Assembly (NCBI GenBank): GCA_024693065.1
Contig: JAILLP010000003.1
Coordinates: 1-59,374, forward strand
Direction: 5' to 3'
DNA: 59,374 nt
Source of the DNA: Paludibacteraceae bacterium
GTDB lineage: Bacteria > Bacteroidota > Bacteroidia > Bacteroidales > Paludibacteraceae
Shown: positions 35,357 through 44,527 of the stretch, piece by piece
Layout: each line of letters begins with the position of its first letter
Position numbering within the stretch: the stretch's first letter is position 1
Notes under the pieces: model-generated
What the model was told of the DNA's origin: nothing
The model's input: only the letters and a program-made list of their open reading frames with translations
Databases searched by the model: none
Made by a program: the position numbers and the translations under genes

Positions 35357-35777
35357 CCGTCTGATATTTGTTGCTTAAAATTGTGCTAAGTTACTCATTA
35401 TTTTTCATAGAGTTATGTTCTTCCCCCTTGAATTTTTAGAGTTGGGCATATTCTCTCTATGTCGCATTTTTTTTTTGGAATAATGTTAGAATTATTGATT
35501 ATTTATATTTTTGATTTTAATAAATGATATACGAATAAATTGATGCCATTTTCAAGAAGGATTGTCGGCGCCATTTTGTCCATGAGATGTTTGCCGCATG
35601 TGTTGTGGAATCGCTTGCCATTTTTTTTGCCTTTTGTCTATGGAATGGTGCGAAAATAAATGTGGGAAATGTGAGCTGGCATGAAAAAATAATGTATCTT
35701 TGCGCAGTTTTTCCTACGTGGTACAATAAGCGGTCGAAGGACCCACCACCGGATGTAATTTAAAAGTTTTTATTACA
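35357..35777. other. Intergenic region between the adhesin and rplU
   Basis: AT-rich, 421 bp. It holds the divergent upstream regions of the adhesin and rplU. A T10 tract lies at 35467-35476. On the minus strand a weak -7 candidate TAACTTAG (35386-35393) lies about 30 bp from the adhesin ATG, with no -33 partner. No gene is supported here. Confidence 0.6.
35670..35702 (+). promoter_or_regulatory. rplU-rpmA promoter, TGTG-N21-TATCTTTG
   Basis: A perfect -7 element at 35695-35702 and a one-mismatch -33 element at 35670-35673. The predicted leader is about 70 nt and could carry autoregulatory structure, but no known ribosomal-protein leader was recognised. Confidence 0.65.
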
Positions 35778-36095
35778 ATGTACGCAATTGTAGAAATTCA
35801 AGGACAACAGTTCAAAGTTGAAAAGGACATGAAGTTGTTCGTCCACCACATCGCAGAATCACAGAGCGGTGCAGAAGTGGAATTCGAGAAAGTGTTGTTG
35901 ATCGACAATGATGGTAACATCACCATCGGCGCTCCAGTTATCTCTGGCGCTAAGGTTGTCGCTGAGGTTGTTTCTCCTCTCGTTAAGGGTGACAAGGTTT
36001 TGGTCTTCCACAAGAAGAGAAGAAAAGGTTACCGTAAGTTGAACGGTCACCGTCAACAGTTCACTGAGTTGAAAATTAAAAACGTAGTCGCTTAA
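35778..36095 (+). CDS. rplU: 50S ribosomal protein L21
   Basis: A 105-aa protein matching L21 along its full length: [17 protein letters not shown] at the start, and the [21 protein letters not shown] signature near the C-terminus. It binds 23S rRNA in the large subunit. It is first in the conserved rplU-rpmA pair, 18 bases before rpmA, and expressed from its own strong promoter. Confidence 0.98.
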   Translation: MYAIVEIQGQQFKVEKDMKLFVHHIAESQSGAEVEFEKVLLIDNDGNITIGAPVISGAKVVAEVVSPLVKGDKVLVFHKKRRKGYRKLNGHRQQFTELKIKNVVA

Positions 36096-36113
36096 CTTTA
36101 AAGATTTAGGAAA

Positions 36114-36392
36114 ATGGCACACAAAAAAGGAGTCGGTAGTTCCAAGAACGGTCGTGAGTCAGCAAGTAAGCGACTCGGTGTTAAGATTTTCGGTGGTCAG
36201 TTTGCTAAGGCTGGTAACATTTTGATTCGTCAACGTGGTACTGTGCACCACCCAGGTGAGAATGTAGGTATGGGTAAGGATCACACGCTGTTCGCTTTGG
36301 TGGACGGTATCGTGGTTTTCAGAAAGAAGAAGGACAATCGTTCTTATGTTTCTGTAGATCCTGTTAATTGCCCAGTTGAGACGAAAGAGTAA
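36114..36392 (+). CDS. rpmA: 50S ribosomal protein L27
   Basis: A 92-aa L27 with [16 protein letters not shown] at the N-terminus. The N-terminal tail reaches the peptidyl-transferase centre. There is no Firmicutes-type cleavable extension. The [17 protein letters not shown] core is intact. It is second in the operon and followed by a terminator. Confidence 0.98.
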   Translation: MAHKKGVGSSKNGRESASKRLGVKIFGGQFAKAGNILIRQRGTVHHPGENVGMGKDHTLFALVDGIVVFRKKKDNRSYVSVDPVNCPVETKE

Positions 36393-36419
36393 ATTTGTTT
36401 CATATTTGTTGTTTTTTTT

Positions 36420-36456
36420 CGGGGATTCGATTTGATATCGCGTCCCCGTTTTCTTT
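36420..36456 (+). terminator. Terminator after rpmA
   Basis: CGGGGA (36420-36425) pairs with TCCCCG (36443-36448), with an inner CGAT/ATCG pair, followed by TTTTCTTTTT. Confidence 0.8.
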
Positions 36457-36478
36457 TTCCCCCTTGACTCTTCTATCT

Positions 36479-37492
36479 CTATTTTGACAGCGCGTTGTAG
36501 GCGAGGTTGATTTCCTTGAACTTCTCGGTTAATATCTGTTTCATCTCCTCGTCTTGTACGGTGTCGGGGTGGTACTTCTTCGCCAATTTGTAGTATGCTG
36601 ATTGTATTTCGTCTGGTGTGGCTTCCCCTTCTAGACCTAAAATGCGAAGGTATGGATCGGAGGTTGACTCGGATTGGACTTCTGTGGATAATTCGTTGGT
36701 GTTGCTCTCTTCCTTGGCATCCTTGGCTTCTTTGTTTCCTTTTTTGTTGTAATTTCTTGAATATTTGCGTGTTAGGTATTCGATGTCCTCGTCTTCCAGA
36801 CAGATGCGCTTCATGATGTCATTCAATAGTCTCCATTCCCCCACGTCAATGCCTTTGCTTAGTCGGGCGATGTCGAAGAGGAACTCGGTGAATCCTAGCC
36901 GCTCGGAATAGTTCATGTTGGCGGTTAACCAAATGCAGGACTGCTTCACGAATTTCGGATTGTTGATTCGCATGTTTATCTCTAACGCCTCTCGGATCTC
37001 TTTGTAGTCGGAGGGACTGTAATGACTCCTCAGGTAATTTTTGGCAGCTTTCATCTCTCCCCTCGATGTGATTCCGTCGGCTTTCATGATCAATGATACT
37101 ATGCCTGCTATTCCGCTGTTTCGACGCTTGCGCTGCGTCTCTTGGGATTGTCTTGGCCCAGCATCCTTCTCTTTCTTCTCTTCCTCTTCCCTCGGCCAGA
37201 GGCTCCAACACCATGTCTCGATTTTTTCTGCTAAAAAAACGATGAGTAGTAAAAAAAAATAGAGTGCAATACAGCCAACCGTTATGATTAATGGCAAAAA
37301 AAACAATGACCACTTTCCATCGCTGCTGTAGATCATGTCTACTATTCCAACAAAAGTGCTGCTTACTATTGTTTGCAACAAAATTTCGCCAAAAATATTA
37401 TCGGTTAGCTTCTCCACCCAGTTTCCGAACTTTTGCCAATAGCTTGGCGGCGTATCCGGTGATCTTCTTATTTTGTGATTCCTGCGAGACAT
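36479..37492 (-). CDS. Membrane-anchored TerB/DnaJ-domain co-chaperone (DjlA-like)
   Basis: A 337-aa protein with hydrophobic segments at about residues 36-54 and 64-90, then a charged linker. A TerB-like helical domain (about 125-245, GIVSLIMKADGITSRGE) precedes a C-terminal J domain (about 272-337) with the DnaK-stimulating HPD motif in AKKYHPDTV. The order membrane segment, TerB, J domain is that of DjlA, which recruits DnaK at the membrane. Two membrane segments instead of one set it apart from E. coli DjlA. It lies 40 bases downstream of uvrB in a minus-strand run and is probably the last gene of that transcript. Confidence 0.85.
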   Translation of the reverse strand: MSRRNHKIRRSPDTPPSYWQKFGNWVEKLTDNIFGEILLQTIVSSTFVGIVDMIYSSDGKWSLFFLPLIITVGCIALYFFLLLIVFLAEKIETWCWSLWPREEEEKKEKDAGPRQSQETQRKRRNSGIAGIVSLIMKADGITSRGEMKAAKNYLRSHYSPSDYKEIREALEINMRINNPKFVKQSCIWLTANMNYSERLGFTEFLFDIARLSKGIDVGEWRLLNDIMKRICLEDEDIEYLTRKYSRNYNKKGNKEAKDAKEESNTNELSTEVQSESTSDPYLRILGLEGEATPDEIQSAYYKLAKKYHPDTVQDEEMKQILTEKFKEINLAYNALSK

Positions 37493-37532
37493 GATTGCTT
37501 CCCTAATGTTAATGATGGGTGGATGATGTTGT

Positions 37533-39545
37533 TCATCCTTTTTTCTTGGCTAATGCCGCCTCCAATTTCACGATCTCGTCCCTGTATTGCGCCGCCTCCA
37601 GGAACTCCAACCTCTTGGCGCATTCCTTCATCATCTTCTTCGCCTGTTCCAATGCTTTTTCCAAGTCTGCGGTGGATTGGTATTCGGCACGTTCTTCCGC
37701 CGCATATCGGGCGGTACTGCTTGCCTTGTATTCTTTTCGCTCGGTAGACTCTTCCTTTGTCAGGATGGCTTTGCTGTTCTTGCCGACGGCCTTAGGCGTT
37801 ATGTTATGCTCTATGTTGTATTGCATCTGTTTCTCCCGCCTGCGGTTGGTCTCGTCGATGGTCAGCTGCATGCTCCGCGTGATCTTGTCGGCGTACATGA
37901 TGACGAGTCCGTTGAGGTTTCTTGCGGCTCTTCCTGCGGTCTGGGTGAGCGCCCTGTGCGAGCGTAGCATACCCTCCTTGTCGGCATCCAGGATGGCTAC
38001 CAACGACACTTGCGGCAGGTCGAGTCCCTCCCTGAGCAGGTTCACGCCCACGAGCACGTCGAAGAGCCCGTTGCGTAGGTCCTCCATGATCTTCACGCGT
38101 TCGAGCGTCTCCACGTCGGAGTGGATGTAGTTGCTTCGTATGCCCATCTTGCAGAGGTAGGCTTGCAGCTCTTCCGCCATGCGTTTCGTGAGGGTGGTGA
38201 CGAGCACCCGTTCGTCCTTCTCCGTGCGGGTGTGGATCTCCTCGATGAGGTCATCTATTTGGTTGAGCGTCGGACGGACCTCGATGACAGGGTCGAGCAG
38301 GCCTGTCGGGCGGATGATTTGCTCCACGAACACGCCTTCCGATTTCTCCAGCTCATAGTCCGCTGGTGTGGCGCTGACGTATATCGCTTGTCCCACCATG
38401 CTCTCGAACTCTTCGAACTTGAGCGGACGGTTGTCCAATGCGGAGGGTAACCTGAACCCGAAGTCCACGAGCGTGCGTTTCCTGGAGTAGTCTCCTCCGT
38501 ACATGGCGTGTATCTGCGGTATCGTCACGTGGCTCTCGTCAACGACGAGCAGGAAGTCTTTCGGGAAGTAGTCCAACAGGCAGAATGGGCGTGTGCCTGG
38601 CGCTCGTCCATCGAAGTAACGTGAGTAGTTCTCGATGCCGGAGCAGTGCCCCAATTCGCGGATCATCTCCATGTCGTAATTGACCCTCTCGTAGAGGCGT
38701 TTCGCCTCGAAGACCTTGCCGATGCTCTGGAAATACTCCACCTGCGTGGTGAGGTCGTCCCCGATCTCTATGAGCGCCTTGTTGATTCTTTCGGGCGTGG
38801 TCACGAAGAGGTTGGCGGCATAGATGTTGATCTCCTCGAACGATTCGATGTGCATGCCGTTGACCGGGTCTATGGATTCTATCTCTTCCACCTCGTCGCC
38901 CCAGAAATGGATGCGTATGATGTAGTCCGCATAGGCGAGGAAGATGTCTATCGTGTCTCCCTTCACCCTGAACCGTCCGTGGTCGAGCTCTATTTCGTTG
39001 CGCACGTACAGGCTCTCCACCAGTTTGCGCATGAGCACGGTCATGCTGATGAGCTGGCCTTGCTTCACGTTGATCATGGTGTCATGGAAGTCGTCGGGGT
39101 TGCCTATGCCGTAGAGGCAGGAGACGGACGACACGATGATGACGTCTCTTCGTCCGGACAGCAATGCCGAGGTGGCGGCGAGACGGAGCTTCTCCAGTTC
39201 GTCGTTGATGGAGAGGTCCTTCTCGATGTAGGTGTCGGTGTTGGGCAGGTAGGCTTCCGGCTGGAAGTAGTCGTAGTAGGAGACGAAGTACTCCACGGCG
39301 TTCTCCGGGAAGAATGCCTTGAACTCACCGTAGAGTTGCGCCGCCAAGGTCTTGTTGTGGCTGAGGACCAACGTGGGTCGCTTCAGTTCCTTGATGACGT
39401 TGGCGATGGTGAATGTCTTGCCCGAGCCGGTGACTCCAAGCAGTGTTTGATGCTTCGTGCCGGCGGCCGCCTCCCTCACCAGTTCGTTGATGGCTTGGGG
39501 CTGGTCGCCTGTCGGTGCGAATTCAGATACTAACTTGAAGTCCAT
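37533..39545 (-). CDS. uvrB: UvrABC excision repair protein B
   Basis: A 670-aa UvrB, the DNA helicase-like damage-verification subunit of nucleotide excision repair. Walker A is GVTGSGKT (37-44). The strand-inserting beta hairpin includes YYDYFQPEAYLP (about 93-104). Motif II is VVDESHVT (about 337), and the later helicase motifs include TQTAGRAARN. A UvrC-interacting UVR domain closes the protein (about 635-670). Length and all motifs are standard. It is 4 bases after the small PspC-domain gene, so the two are co-transcribed with pepD upstream. Confidence 0.98.
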   Translation of the reverse strand: MDFKLVSEFAPTGDQPQAINELVREAAAGTKHQTLLGVTGSGKTFTIANVIKELKRPTLVLSHNKTLAAQLYGEFKAFFPENAVEYFVSYYDYFQPEAYLPNTDTYIEKDLSINDELEKLRLAATSALLSGRRDVIIVSSVSCLYGIGNPDDFHDTMINVKQGQLISMTVLMRKLVESLYVRNEIELDHGRFRVKGDTIDIFLAYADYIIRIHFWGDEVEEIESIDPVNGMHIESFEEINIYAANLFVTTPERINKALIEIGDDLTTQVEYFQSIGKVFEAKRLYERVNYDMEMIRELGHCSGIENYSRYFDGRAPGTRPFCLLDYFPKDFLLVVDESHVTIPQIHAMYGGDYSRKRTLVDFGFRLPSALDNRPLKFEEFESMVGQAIYVSATPADYELEKSEGVFVEQIIRPTGLLDPVIEVRPTLNQIDDLIEEIHTRTEKDERVLVTTLTKRMAEELQAYLCKMGIRSNYIHSDVETLERVKIMEDLRNGLFDVLVGVNLLREGLDLPQVSLVAILDADKEGMLRSHRALTQTAGRAARNLNGLVIMYADKITRSMQLTIDETNRRREKQMQYNIEHNITPKAVGKNSKAILTKEESTERKEYKASSTARYAAEERAEYQSTADLEKALEQAKKMMKECAKRLEFLEAAQYRDEIVKLEAALAKKKG

Positions 39546-39549
39546 GCGA

Positions 39550-39732
39550 TTAGTTGTTTTTCATGATGACGTAGCAGATGAGGTAAGCGATGATTCCGCC
39601 CACGCCTGCGCTCAAGACTGTGATGAGTGCGCAAATGATTCTGACGAGCGTCACGTCCACGTCAAAGTATTTGGCGAATCCACCGCATACGCCTAAGAAT
39701 ACCACATTGTTTGATAATCCAAGCTTCTTCAT
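39550..39732 (-). CDS. PspC-domain small membrane protein
   Basis: 60 aa, almost entirely one PspC domain: [22 protein letters not shown] followed by a hydrophobic helix ([20 protein letters not shown]). In other bacteria, PspC-domain proteins sense envelope stress; stand-alone short versions are common in Bacteroidota. It sits between pepD (28 bases upstream) and uvrB (4 bases downstream). Confidence 0.9.
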   Translation of the reverse strand: MKKLGLSNNVVFLGVCGGFAKYFDVDVTLVRIICALITVLSAGVGGIIAYLICYVIMKNN

Positions 39733-39760
39733 TTCTGTTTCGTTTATCGATTGTTTCCGT

Positions 39761-41206
39761 TTATATTTTTTCCAGCACGTCGATCAGGTGTTTCCAGAAC
39801 TTTTCGACGGTTGGTATTTCGCAGCGTTCGGCAGGCGAGTGGTTGCCGATGATGGTAGGACCGATGGAGATCATGTCCATGTCCGGGTACTTCTCGATGA
39901 TGAGTCCGCACTCCAGACCTGCGTGGATGGCGCCGACCACCGGTTTCTCTCCGAAGAGTCTCTCGTAGGAACCTGCCACGATGTTCTTTAGTTCGGAGTT
40001 CATGTTCGGCTTCCATCCCGGGTATCCGTCGCTATGTTTCACGCTTGCCCCTGCCAATGCGAAGACGGCCTCCACACGGTCTTTGATGTCGTGTTTCTTG
40101 CTGTTGGTCGAGCTTCGTTGGCTGGTGGCCACGACGATTTTACCCTCCTTCTCCTTGATGGAGGCGAGGTTGGTGGAGGTCTCCGGCAACCCTTCTATCT
40201 CTGTGCTCATCTCGATCACACCATGCGGACAAGCGTAGAGCGCGCTGATGAGCCTGTTGGCTCCTTCCTGCTCGTAAACCAACTCTTCCGCATTGGTCGA
40301 TTCGAGGTCGATGACCAGTTCCTTTTCCGTCGGGTATTCCGCCTCGATGGTGCTGATGTAATGATTCAGTGCGACACGGATCTCCTCCTTTTTGTTCCAG
40401 TCGATGCAGAGGGTGGCGTGCGCTTCCCTCGGGATAGCGTTGTGGAGGTTACCCCCTTCGATGTTGCAGAGGTGGATTGGGTACTTCTTCGATTCGTTCC
40501 AGAGGAATCTGGCCAGTATCTTGATGGCATTGCCCCGACCTTTGTTGATGTCGTCTCCGGAGTGTCCGCCCTGCAGCCCTTTGACGAAGATGTTGAGGAA
40601 GAAGGCGCCTTGTGGGGCGGCCACTCTCTTCAAATCGAATGTGGCGACGGTGTCGATACCGCCGGCGCATCCGATGCAGAATCTGCCGTCCTCCTCAGAG
40701 TCCAGGTTGATGAGTCTCTTTGATTGGAGCCAACCCGCCTTGACGTGTTGCGCGCCGGTCAGGCCACGCTCCTCGTCCACCGTGATGAGGCATTCGAGCG
40801 GACCGTGTTGGATGGTATCCGACTCAAGTACCGCTAGCATGGCGGCCACACCGATTCCGTCGTCCGCCCCGAGCGTTGTGCCTTGCGCTTTCAGCCAATC
40901 CCCCTCCACGATGGTGCGGATAGGGTCGTTGTCGAAGTCATGCTCCGTGCCTGCGTTCTTCTCGCAGACCATGTCCATGTGCGCCTGGAGGAGTACGGAA
41001 GGAGCAGACTCTCTTCCCTTCGCGGCCTTCTTGCGGATGAGCACGTTGCCTACTTCATCCATTTCGGCTTGCAACCCATGTTTCTGTGCGAATTCCATGA
41101 GGAACGCACCAATCTTTCCCTCTTTCCCTGATGGATGGGGAATGTCGCATATATCCTTGAATCTTGCCCAAAGTTCTTGGGGCTTCAAATCATTTATCGT
41201 CTTCAT
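39761..41206 (-). CDS. pepD: Aminoacyl-histidine dipeptidase (PepD, M20 family)
   Basis: A 481-aa cytosolic metallopeptidase that cleaves Xaa-His and other dipeptides using two zinc ions. Family positions are visible: His76 and Asp78 in LLQAHMDMV, Asp115 in LGADDGIG, general-base Glu145 and ligand Glu146 in VDEERGLTG, and a late His in [12 protein letters not shown]. The dimerisation domain (about 210-390) is present. Length is normal. It heads the minus-strand run pepD, PspC-domain gene, uvrB, DjlA-like gene and has its own promoter upstream. Confidence 0.95.
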   Translation of the reverse strand: MKTINDLKPQELWARFKDICDIPHPSGKEGKIGAFLMEFAQKHGLQAEMDEVGNVLIRKKAAKGRESAPSVLLQAHMDMVCEKNAGTEHDFDNDPIRTIVEGDWLKAQGTTLGADDGIGVAAMLAVLESDTIQHGPLECLITVDEERGLTGAQHVKAGWLQSKRLINLDSEEDGRFCIGCAGGIDTVATFDLKRVAAPQGAFFLNIFVKGLQGGHSGDDINKGRGNAIKILARFLWNESKKYPIHLCNIEGGNLHNAIPREAHATLCIDWNKKEEIRVALNHYISTIEAEYPTEKELVIDLESTNAEELVYEQEGANRLISALYACPHGVIEMSTEIEGLPETSTNLASIKEKEGKIVVATSQRSSTNSKKHDIKDRVEAVFALAGASVKHSDGYPGWKPNMNSELKNIVAGSYERLFGEKPVVGAIHAGLECGLIIEKYPDMDMISIGPTIIGNHSPAERCEIPTVEKFWKHLIDVLEKI

Positions 41207-41228
41207 TTTTCTATCTATTTTTGCTTTG

Positions 41229-41259
41229 TAAAGATACGCTTTTATGGTGATGTTGCCAA
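41229..41259 (-). promoter_or_regulatory. pepD promoter, TTGG-N19-TATCTTTA
   Basis: A minus-strand -7 element with one mismatch (41229-41236) and a one-mismatch -33 element (41256-41259) at exactly 19 nt. The leader is about 15 nt. Confidence 0.5.
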
Positions 41260-41657
41260 TAGATTATTTGTATAAAAAAAGTAAGCTTGAGACTAATCCT
41301 AGCCCCAAGCCCCACTACACTGATACTTTAAACAACCTATATAGACACAGGGGCTTTCGCCTGCTGTGGCAAATTCTTTTATTCAAGAGAGTCCTAAATT
41401 GTTCTCTATACATATAAACTAAGACAAAAATCGTGCCATTGGCTCTATTTGGGGTGAGTAAAATTGCAAATACCCAATTTATATTGACCATATCGTAGAA
41501 TATTGTTGTTGTATTGATGTCTTTTTGAAGGTAAAAACCCAGGTGATTCCACACTTTTTCGCAAGAGGTACCCTTGAATTGAACCTATGGATGGACCTGA
41601 AGAATCAATAGGACTCACCTTTGTCCTTTGAAATGGTCTGTTTTCTTTTCTTTTTTG

Positions 41658-41665
41658 TAATTTTG
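41658..41665 (+). promoter_or_regulatory. recG -7 element TAATTTTG
   Basis: A perfect TAnnTTTG match 29 bp before the recG ATG. No -33 element was found at the usual distance. Confidence 0.5.
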
Positions 41666-41694
41666 TATAGAAGAGAGACAGGAATATTAAGGAT

Positions 41695-43806
41695 ATGCCC
41701 GATTTTTTGGAGAAAGAGATAACCTATTTGCCTGGGGTGGGCCCCAAGAAGGCGGATGTGCTGAAGAAGGAATTGAACGTTTCCTCCTATGGCGACTTGT
41801 TGTACTGTTTCCCTTACAGGTATATCGACCGTAGTAAATTCTACCGGATCCGGGAGGTCTCCCCAGCTTCCATGTATGTTCAGATACGTGGTATTATTCT
41901 GAAAGTGACCACGCAGGGAGAAGGCCGCAAGCAACGGGTCGTGATACTCTTCTCTGATGGGGAATCGACCATAGAACTGTTGTTCTTTAAGGGTGTGAAG
42001 TATATCCTTGAGAAGTACAAGTCTGGTCACGAGTATGTCGTTTTCGGGAAAGTTTCTGAATTTAACGGGCAGTGCAATTTGGTGCATCCTGACATGGAGA
42101 CCATCAACGAGGCGATGTCCAAGCAAGCATTGGGAGGCGTACAGGGGATGTACAACACTTCCGAAAAGATGAAGAACGCCTTCCTGACCTCCCGTGTATT
42201 GCAGAAGTACATCTCCGAGATCTTCAATTCGATGGGGGAGGCTCGTATCCCCGAATCGTTGCCTTCCTATCTTGTGGAGCAACATCACATGATGTCCCGG
42301 CATGATGCGTTGAAGAACGTCCATTTCCCGCAGACCCCCGATGCGTTGCGTTTGGCTCAGTTTAGGCTGAAATTCGAGGAACTGTTTATCATTCAGCTCA
42401 ATATGCTTCGCCAGCGCAATTATAGGCGGGCCCGTTTCGTGGGATTCAAGTTCACGAAGATCGGTGACAATTTCAACTTGTTCTATAAAAACAAGCTTCC
42501 GTTCGAACTCACCAATGCGCAGAAAAAGGTGATCAAGGAGATATACGGAGACCTCTCCAGTGGCAAGCAGATGAATCGCCTCCTGCAGGGTGATGTCGGC
42601 AGCGGGAAGACCATGGTGGCGCTGATGTCCATGCTGATGGCTTTGGACAATGGCTTCCAGGCCTCGATGATGGCCCCGACGGAAATTTTGGCGCAGCAGC
42701 ATTTCTCCTCCATTTCGCAGATGTTGGATGGAATGGATGTGCGTGTGGCGTTGTTGACCGGTTCGTCGAAGAAGAAGGAGCGGGAGGCTATTCTGCAGGG
42801 CGTGCGTGATGGCTCCGTGCAGATTTTGATCGGGACCCATGCCTTGCTGGAGGATGATGTCGTCTTTTCGCGCCTTGGCTTGGTGGTCATTGATGAGCAA
42901 CATCGTTTTGGTGTCGCCCAGCGCGCTAAGTTGTGGGGCAAGAGCGAGCAGCCTCCCCATGTCTTGGTGATGACCGCGACCCCGATTCCTCGTACCTTGG
43001 CGATGACGCTTTACGGCGACTTGGACGTCTCCGTTATAGATGAGTTGCCTCCCGGACGTAAGCCGGTACAGACGATCCACCGTCTCGACAATGCCCGAGG
43101 CATGTTGTATGATTTCATCAAGAAGCAGATCGCCTTGGGTAGGCAGGCATATATCGTTTACCCGATGATTCAGGAGTCCGAGCGCTCTGATTATGCGAAT
43201 ATTGAGGCTGGTTACGAGGCTCTCCAGCAGGTGTTCCCTGAACCGCAGTACCATCTGGGCATGGTGCACGGGAAGATGAAACCCGACGAGAAGGATGCGC
43301 AGATGAGGCAGTTCGCAGCGGGCGAGCTGAACATCTTGGTGGCGACCACCGTGATTGAGGTGGGCGTCAATGTACCCAATGCCTCCGTCATGTTGATCGA
43401 GAGTGCGGAACGATTCGGGCTTTCCCAGCTCCATCAGTTGCGGGGCAGGGTAGGACGAGGTGCGGACCAGTCGTATTGTATGTTGGTCACTTCCCCGAAA
43501 TTGTCCAGCGAAGGGCGACAACGTATGGAGGTGATGACCCGCACGAACAATGGGTTCGAGATTTCGGAGGTTGATTTGAAGATGCGTGGTCCGGGAGACC
43601 TGGAGGGAACGCAGCAGAGCGGTGTCGCCATCAGTCTCAAAATAGCCAATTTGGCGACGGATGGTCAGATTATACAATTCGCCCGAGATGTGGCCGAGAA
43701 GGTGTTGGATGAGGATCCGGACCTGCTGGAGGAGAAGAACATTCTATTGAACCAGCGTCTCGATCGCATGGCGCGGGAGACCAAGAATTGGGGTGTTATT
43801 TCGTGA
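41695..43806 (+). CDS. recG: ATP-dependent DNA helicase RecG
   Basis: A 703-aa RecG, which remodels stalled replication forks and Holliday junctions. An N-terminal helix-hairpin (ITYLPGVGPKKADVL) and OB-fold wedge domain precede the helicase core. Walker A is GDVGSGKT (about residue 300). Motif II is DEQH in VVIDEQHRFGVAQR. Motif III is MTATPIPRTL, and QLRGRVGRG is motif VI. The family C-terminal region is intact. The downstream unknown gene begins 17 bases after the stop and is probably co-transcribed. Confidence 0.98.
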   Translation: MPDFLEKEITYLPGVGPKKADVLKKELNVSSYGDLLYCFPYRYIDRSKFYRIREVSPASMYVQIRGIILKVTTQGEGRKQRVVILFSDGESTIELLFFKGVKYILEKYKSGHEYVVFGKVSEFNGQCNLVHPDMETINEAMSKQALGGVQGMYNTSEKMKNAFLTSRVLQKYISEIFNSMGEARIPESLPSYLVEQHHMMSRHDALKNVHFPQTPDALRLAQFRLKFEELFIIQLNMLRQRNYRRARFVGFKFTKIGDNFNLFYKNKLPFELTNAQKKVIKEIYGDLSSGKQMNRLLQGDVGSGKTMVALMSMLMALDNGFQASMMAPTEILAQQHFSSISQMLDGMDVRVALLTGSSKKKEREAILQGVRDGSVQILIGTHALLEDDVVFSRLGLVVIDEQHRFGVAQRAKLWGKSEQPPHVLVMTATPIPRTLAMTLYGDLDVSVIDELPPGRKPVQTIHRLDNARGMLYDFIKKQIALGRQAYIVYPMIQESERSDYANIEAGYEALQQVFPEPQYHLGMVHGKMKPDEKDAQMRQFAAGELNILVATTVIEVGVNVPNASVMLIESAERFGLSQLHQLRGRVGRGADQSYCMLVTSPKLSSEGRQRMEVMTRTNNGFEISEVDLKMRGPGDLEGTQQSGVAISLKIANLATDGQIIQFARDVAEKVLDEDPDLLEEKNILLNQRLDRMARETKNWGVIS

Positions 43807-43823
43807 TTTTTAATCGTAGGTTT

Positions 43824-44309
43824 ATGGATGAGCGGAAATTTATCGATGAGGGCGCCTGCGTCGATTTAGACGATAGGATAGAACCTTTGTTGGAAAAACC
43901 ATATTGGATTGTGGATATGCTTCCGAAACAGGTTCCGGCGCACACTGACGGGCAGTATTTCAGGGTAGAGGCTTATTTCTTTCAAGATATTGATAGGAGG
44001 AGGTCCTTATATGCGAAATTCGCCCGTGTAATGTTGAAACTGAACTGTTATGTCGGTATCGATGTGCGGTGTTCGGAGAACCAATGGATAAGCAATCCAG
44101 ACCCTGCGTTTTTGTTTGACAGTATTCTCTTTAACGGAGAGGGGGAACGTTCCGTTTATGTTTTATTCGACAATCGTGAGTCGTTGATGGTGTTGCATGA
44201 CGAAGACACCAATATGACCGTTTATAATGTCCGTGCCGACCTGTTGGATTTGCTCCGTTCGTTGGCCACTTCCGAAGGCTTGTTTGTGTGGTCTCCTTCT
44301 GTTCAGTAG
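43824..44309 (+). CDS. Conserved-looking hypothetical protein downstream of recG
   Basis: A 161-aa acidic soluble protein starting MDERKFIDEGACVDLDDRI. An in-frame upstream start at 43788 would overlap recG by 19 bases and is less likely. The sequence has a mixed alpha/beta pattern with WIVDMLPKQVP, YFRVEAYFFQ and an acidic SVYVLFDNRESLMVLHDED segment. No membrane segments, signal peptide or catalytic motif are seen, and no family is recognised. The position suggests co-transcription with recG, but function cannot be assigned. Confidence 0.8.
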   Translation: MDERKFIDEGACVDLDDRIEPLLEKPYWIVDMLPKQVPAHTDGQYFRVEAYFFQDIDRRRSLYAKFARVMLKLNCYVGIDVRCSENQWISNPDPAFLFDSILFNGEGERSVYVLFDNRESLMVLHDEDTNMTVYNVRADLLDLLRSLATSEGLFVWSPSVQ

Positions 44310-44339
44310 GGGATAGTTTCCTTCTCTGATTGTCTATTT

Positions 44340-44368
44340 GAGGAGGGTGTCTCCTCCGTTTTATTTTT
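44340..44368 (+). terminator. Terminator of the recG operon
   Basis: GAGGAG (44340-44345) and CTCCTC (44351-44356) around GGTGT, followed by CGTTTTATTTTT. Confidence 0.8.
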
Positions 44369-44471
44369 CAGTCGATATATGATGTCTCATGTGTTTGGGC
44401 GATCCGTTCAGGCAGATGGGGGGGCTTGTTGCTTCGCCTATTTCTTTGAGGGAGGGGCGAATGAAGGTTGC

Positions 44472-44509
44472 AAAAAAAAAGAGCCATCCCGAAGGACAGC
44501 TCTTTTTTA
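44472..44509 (-). terminator. Terminator of the OmpA porin gene
   Basis: A stem of GAGC-GTCC paired with GGAT-GCTC around TTCG, flanked by an A run on one side and a T run on the other. It can stop transcription in both directions and lies 18 bp beyond the porin stop codon. Confidence 0.85.
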
Positions 44510-44527
44510 TTATCTTGTTACAGGTTA

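Larger units (their letters stand above)
41207..41694. other. Divergent intergenic region between pepD and recG
   Basis: 488 bp holding the pepD promoter at one end and the recG -7 element at the other. The middle (about 41280-41600) is AT-rich with no convincing gene, hairpin or repeat. Confidence 0.6.

Noticed and set aside
41315-41554. 79-codon minus-strand frame between pepD and recG
   Set aside because: No promoter, no family resemblance, and AT-rich spacer composition.
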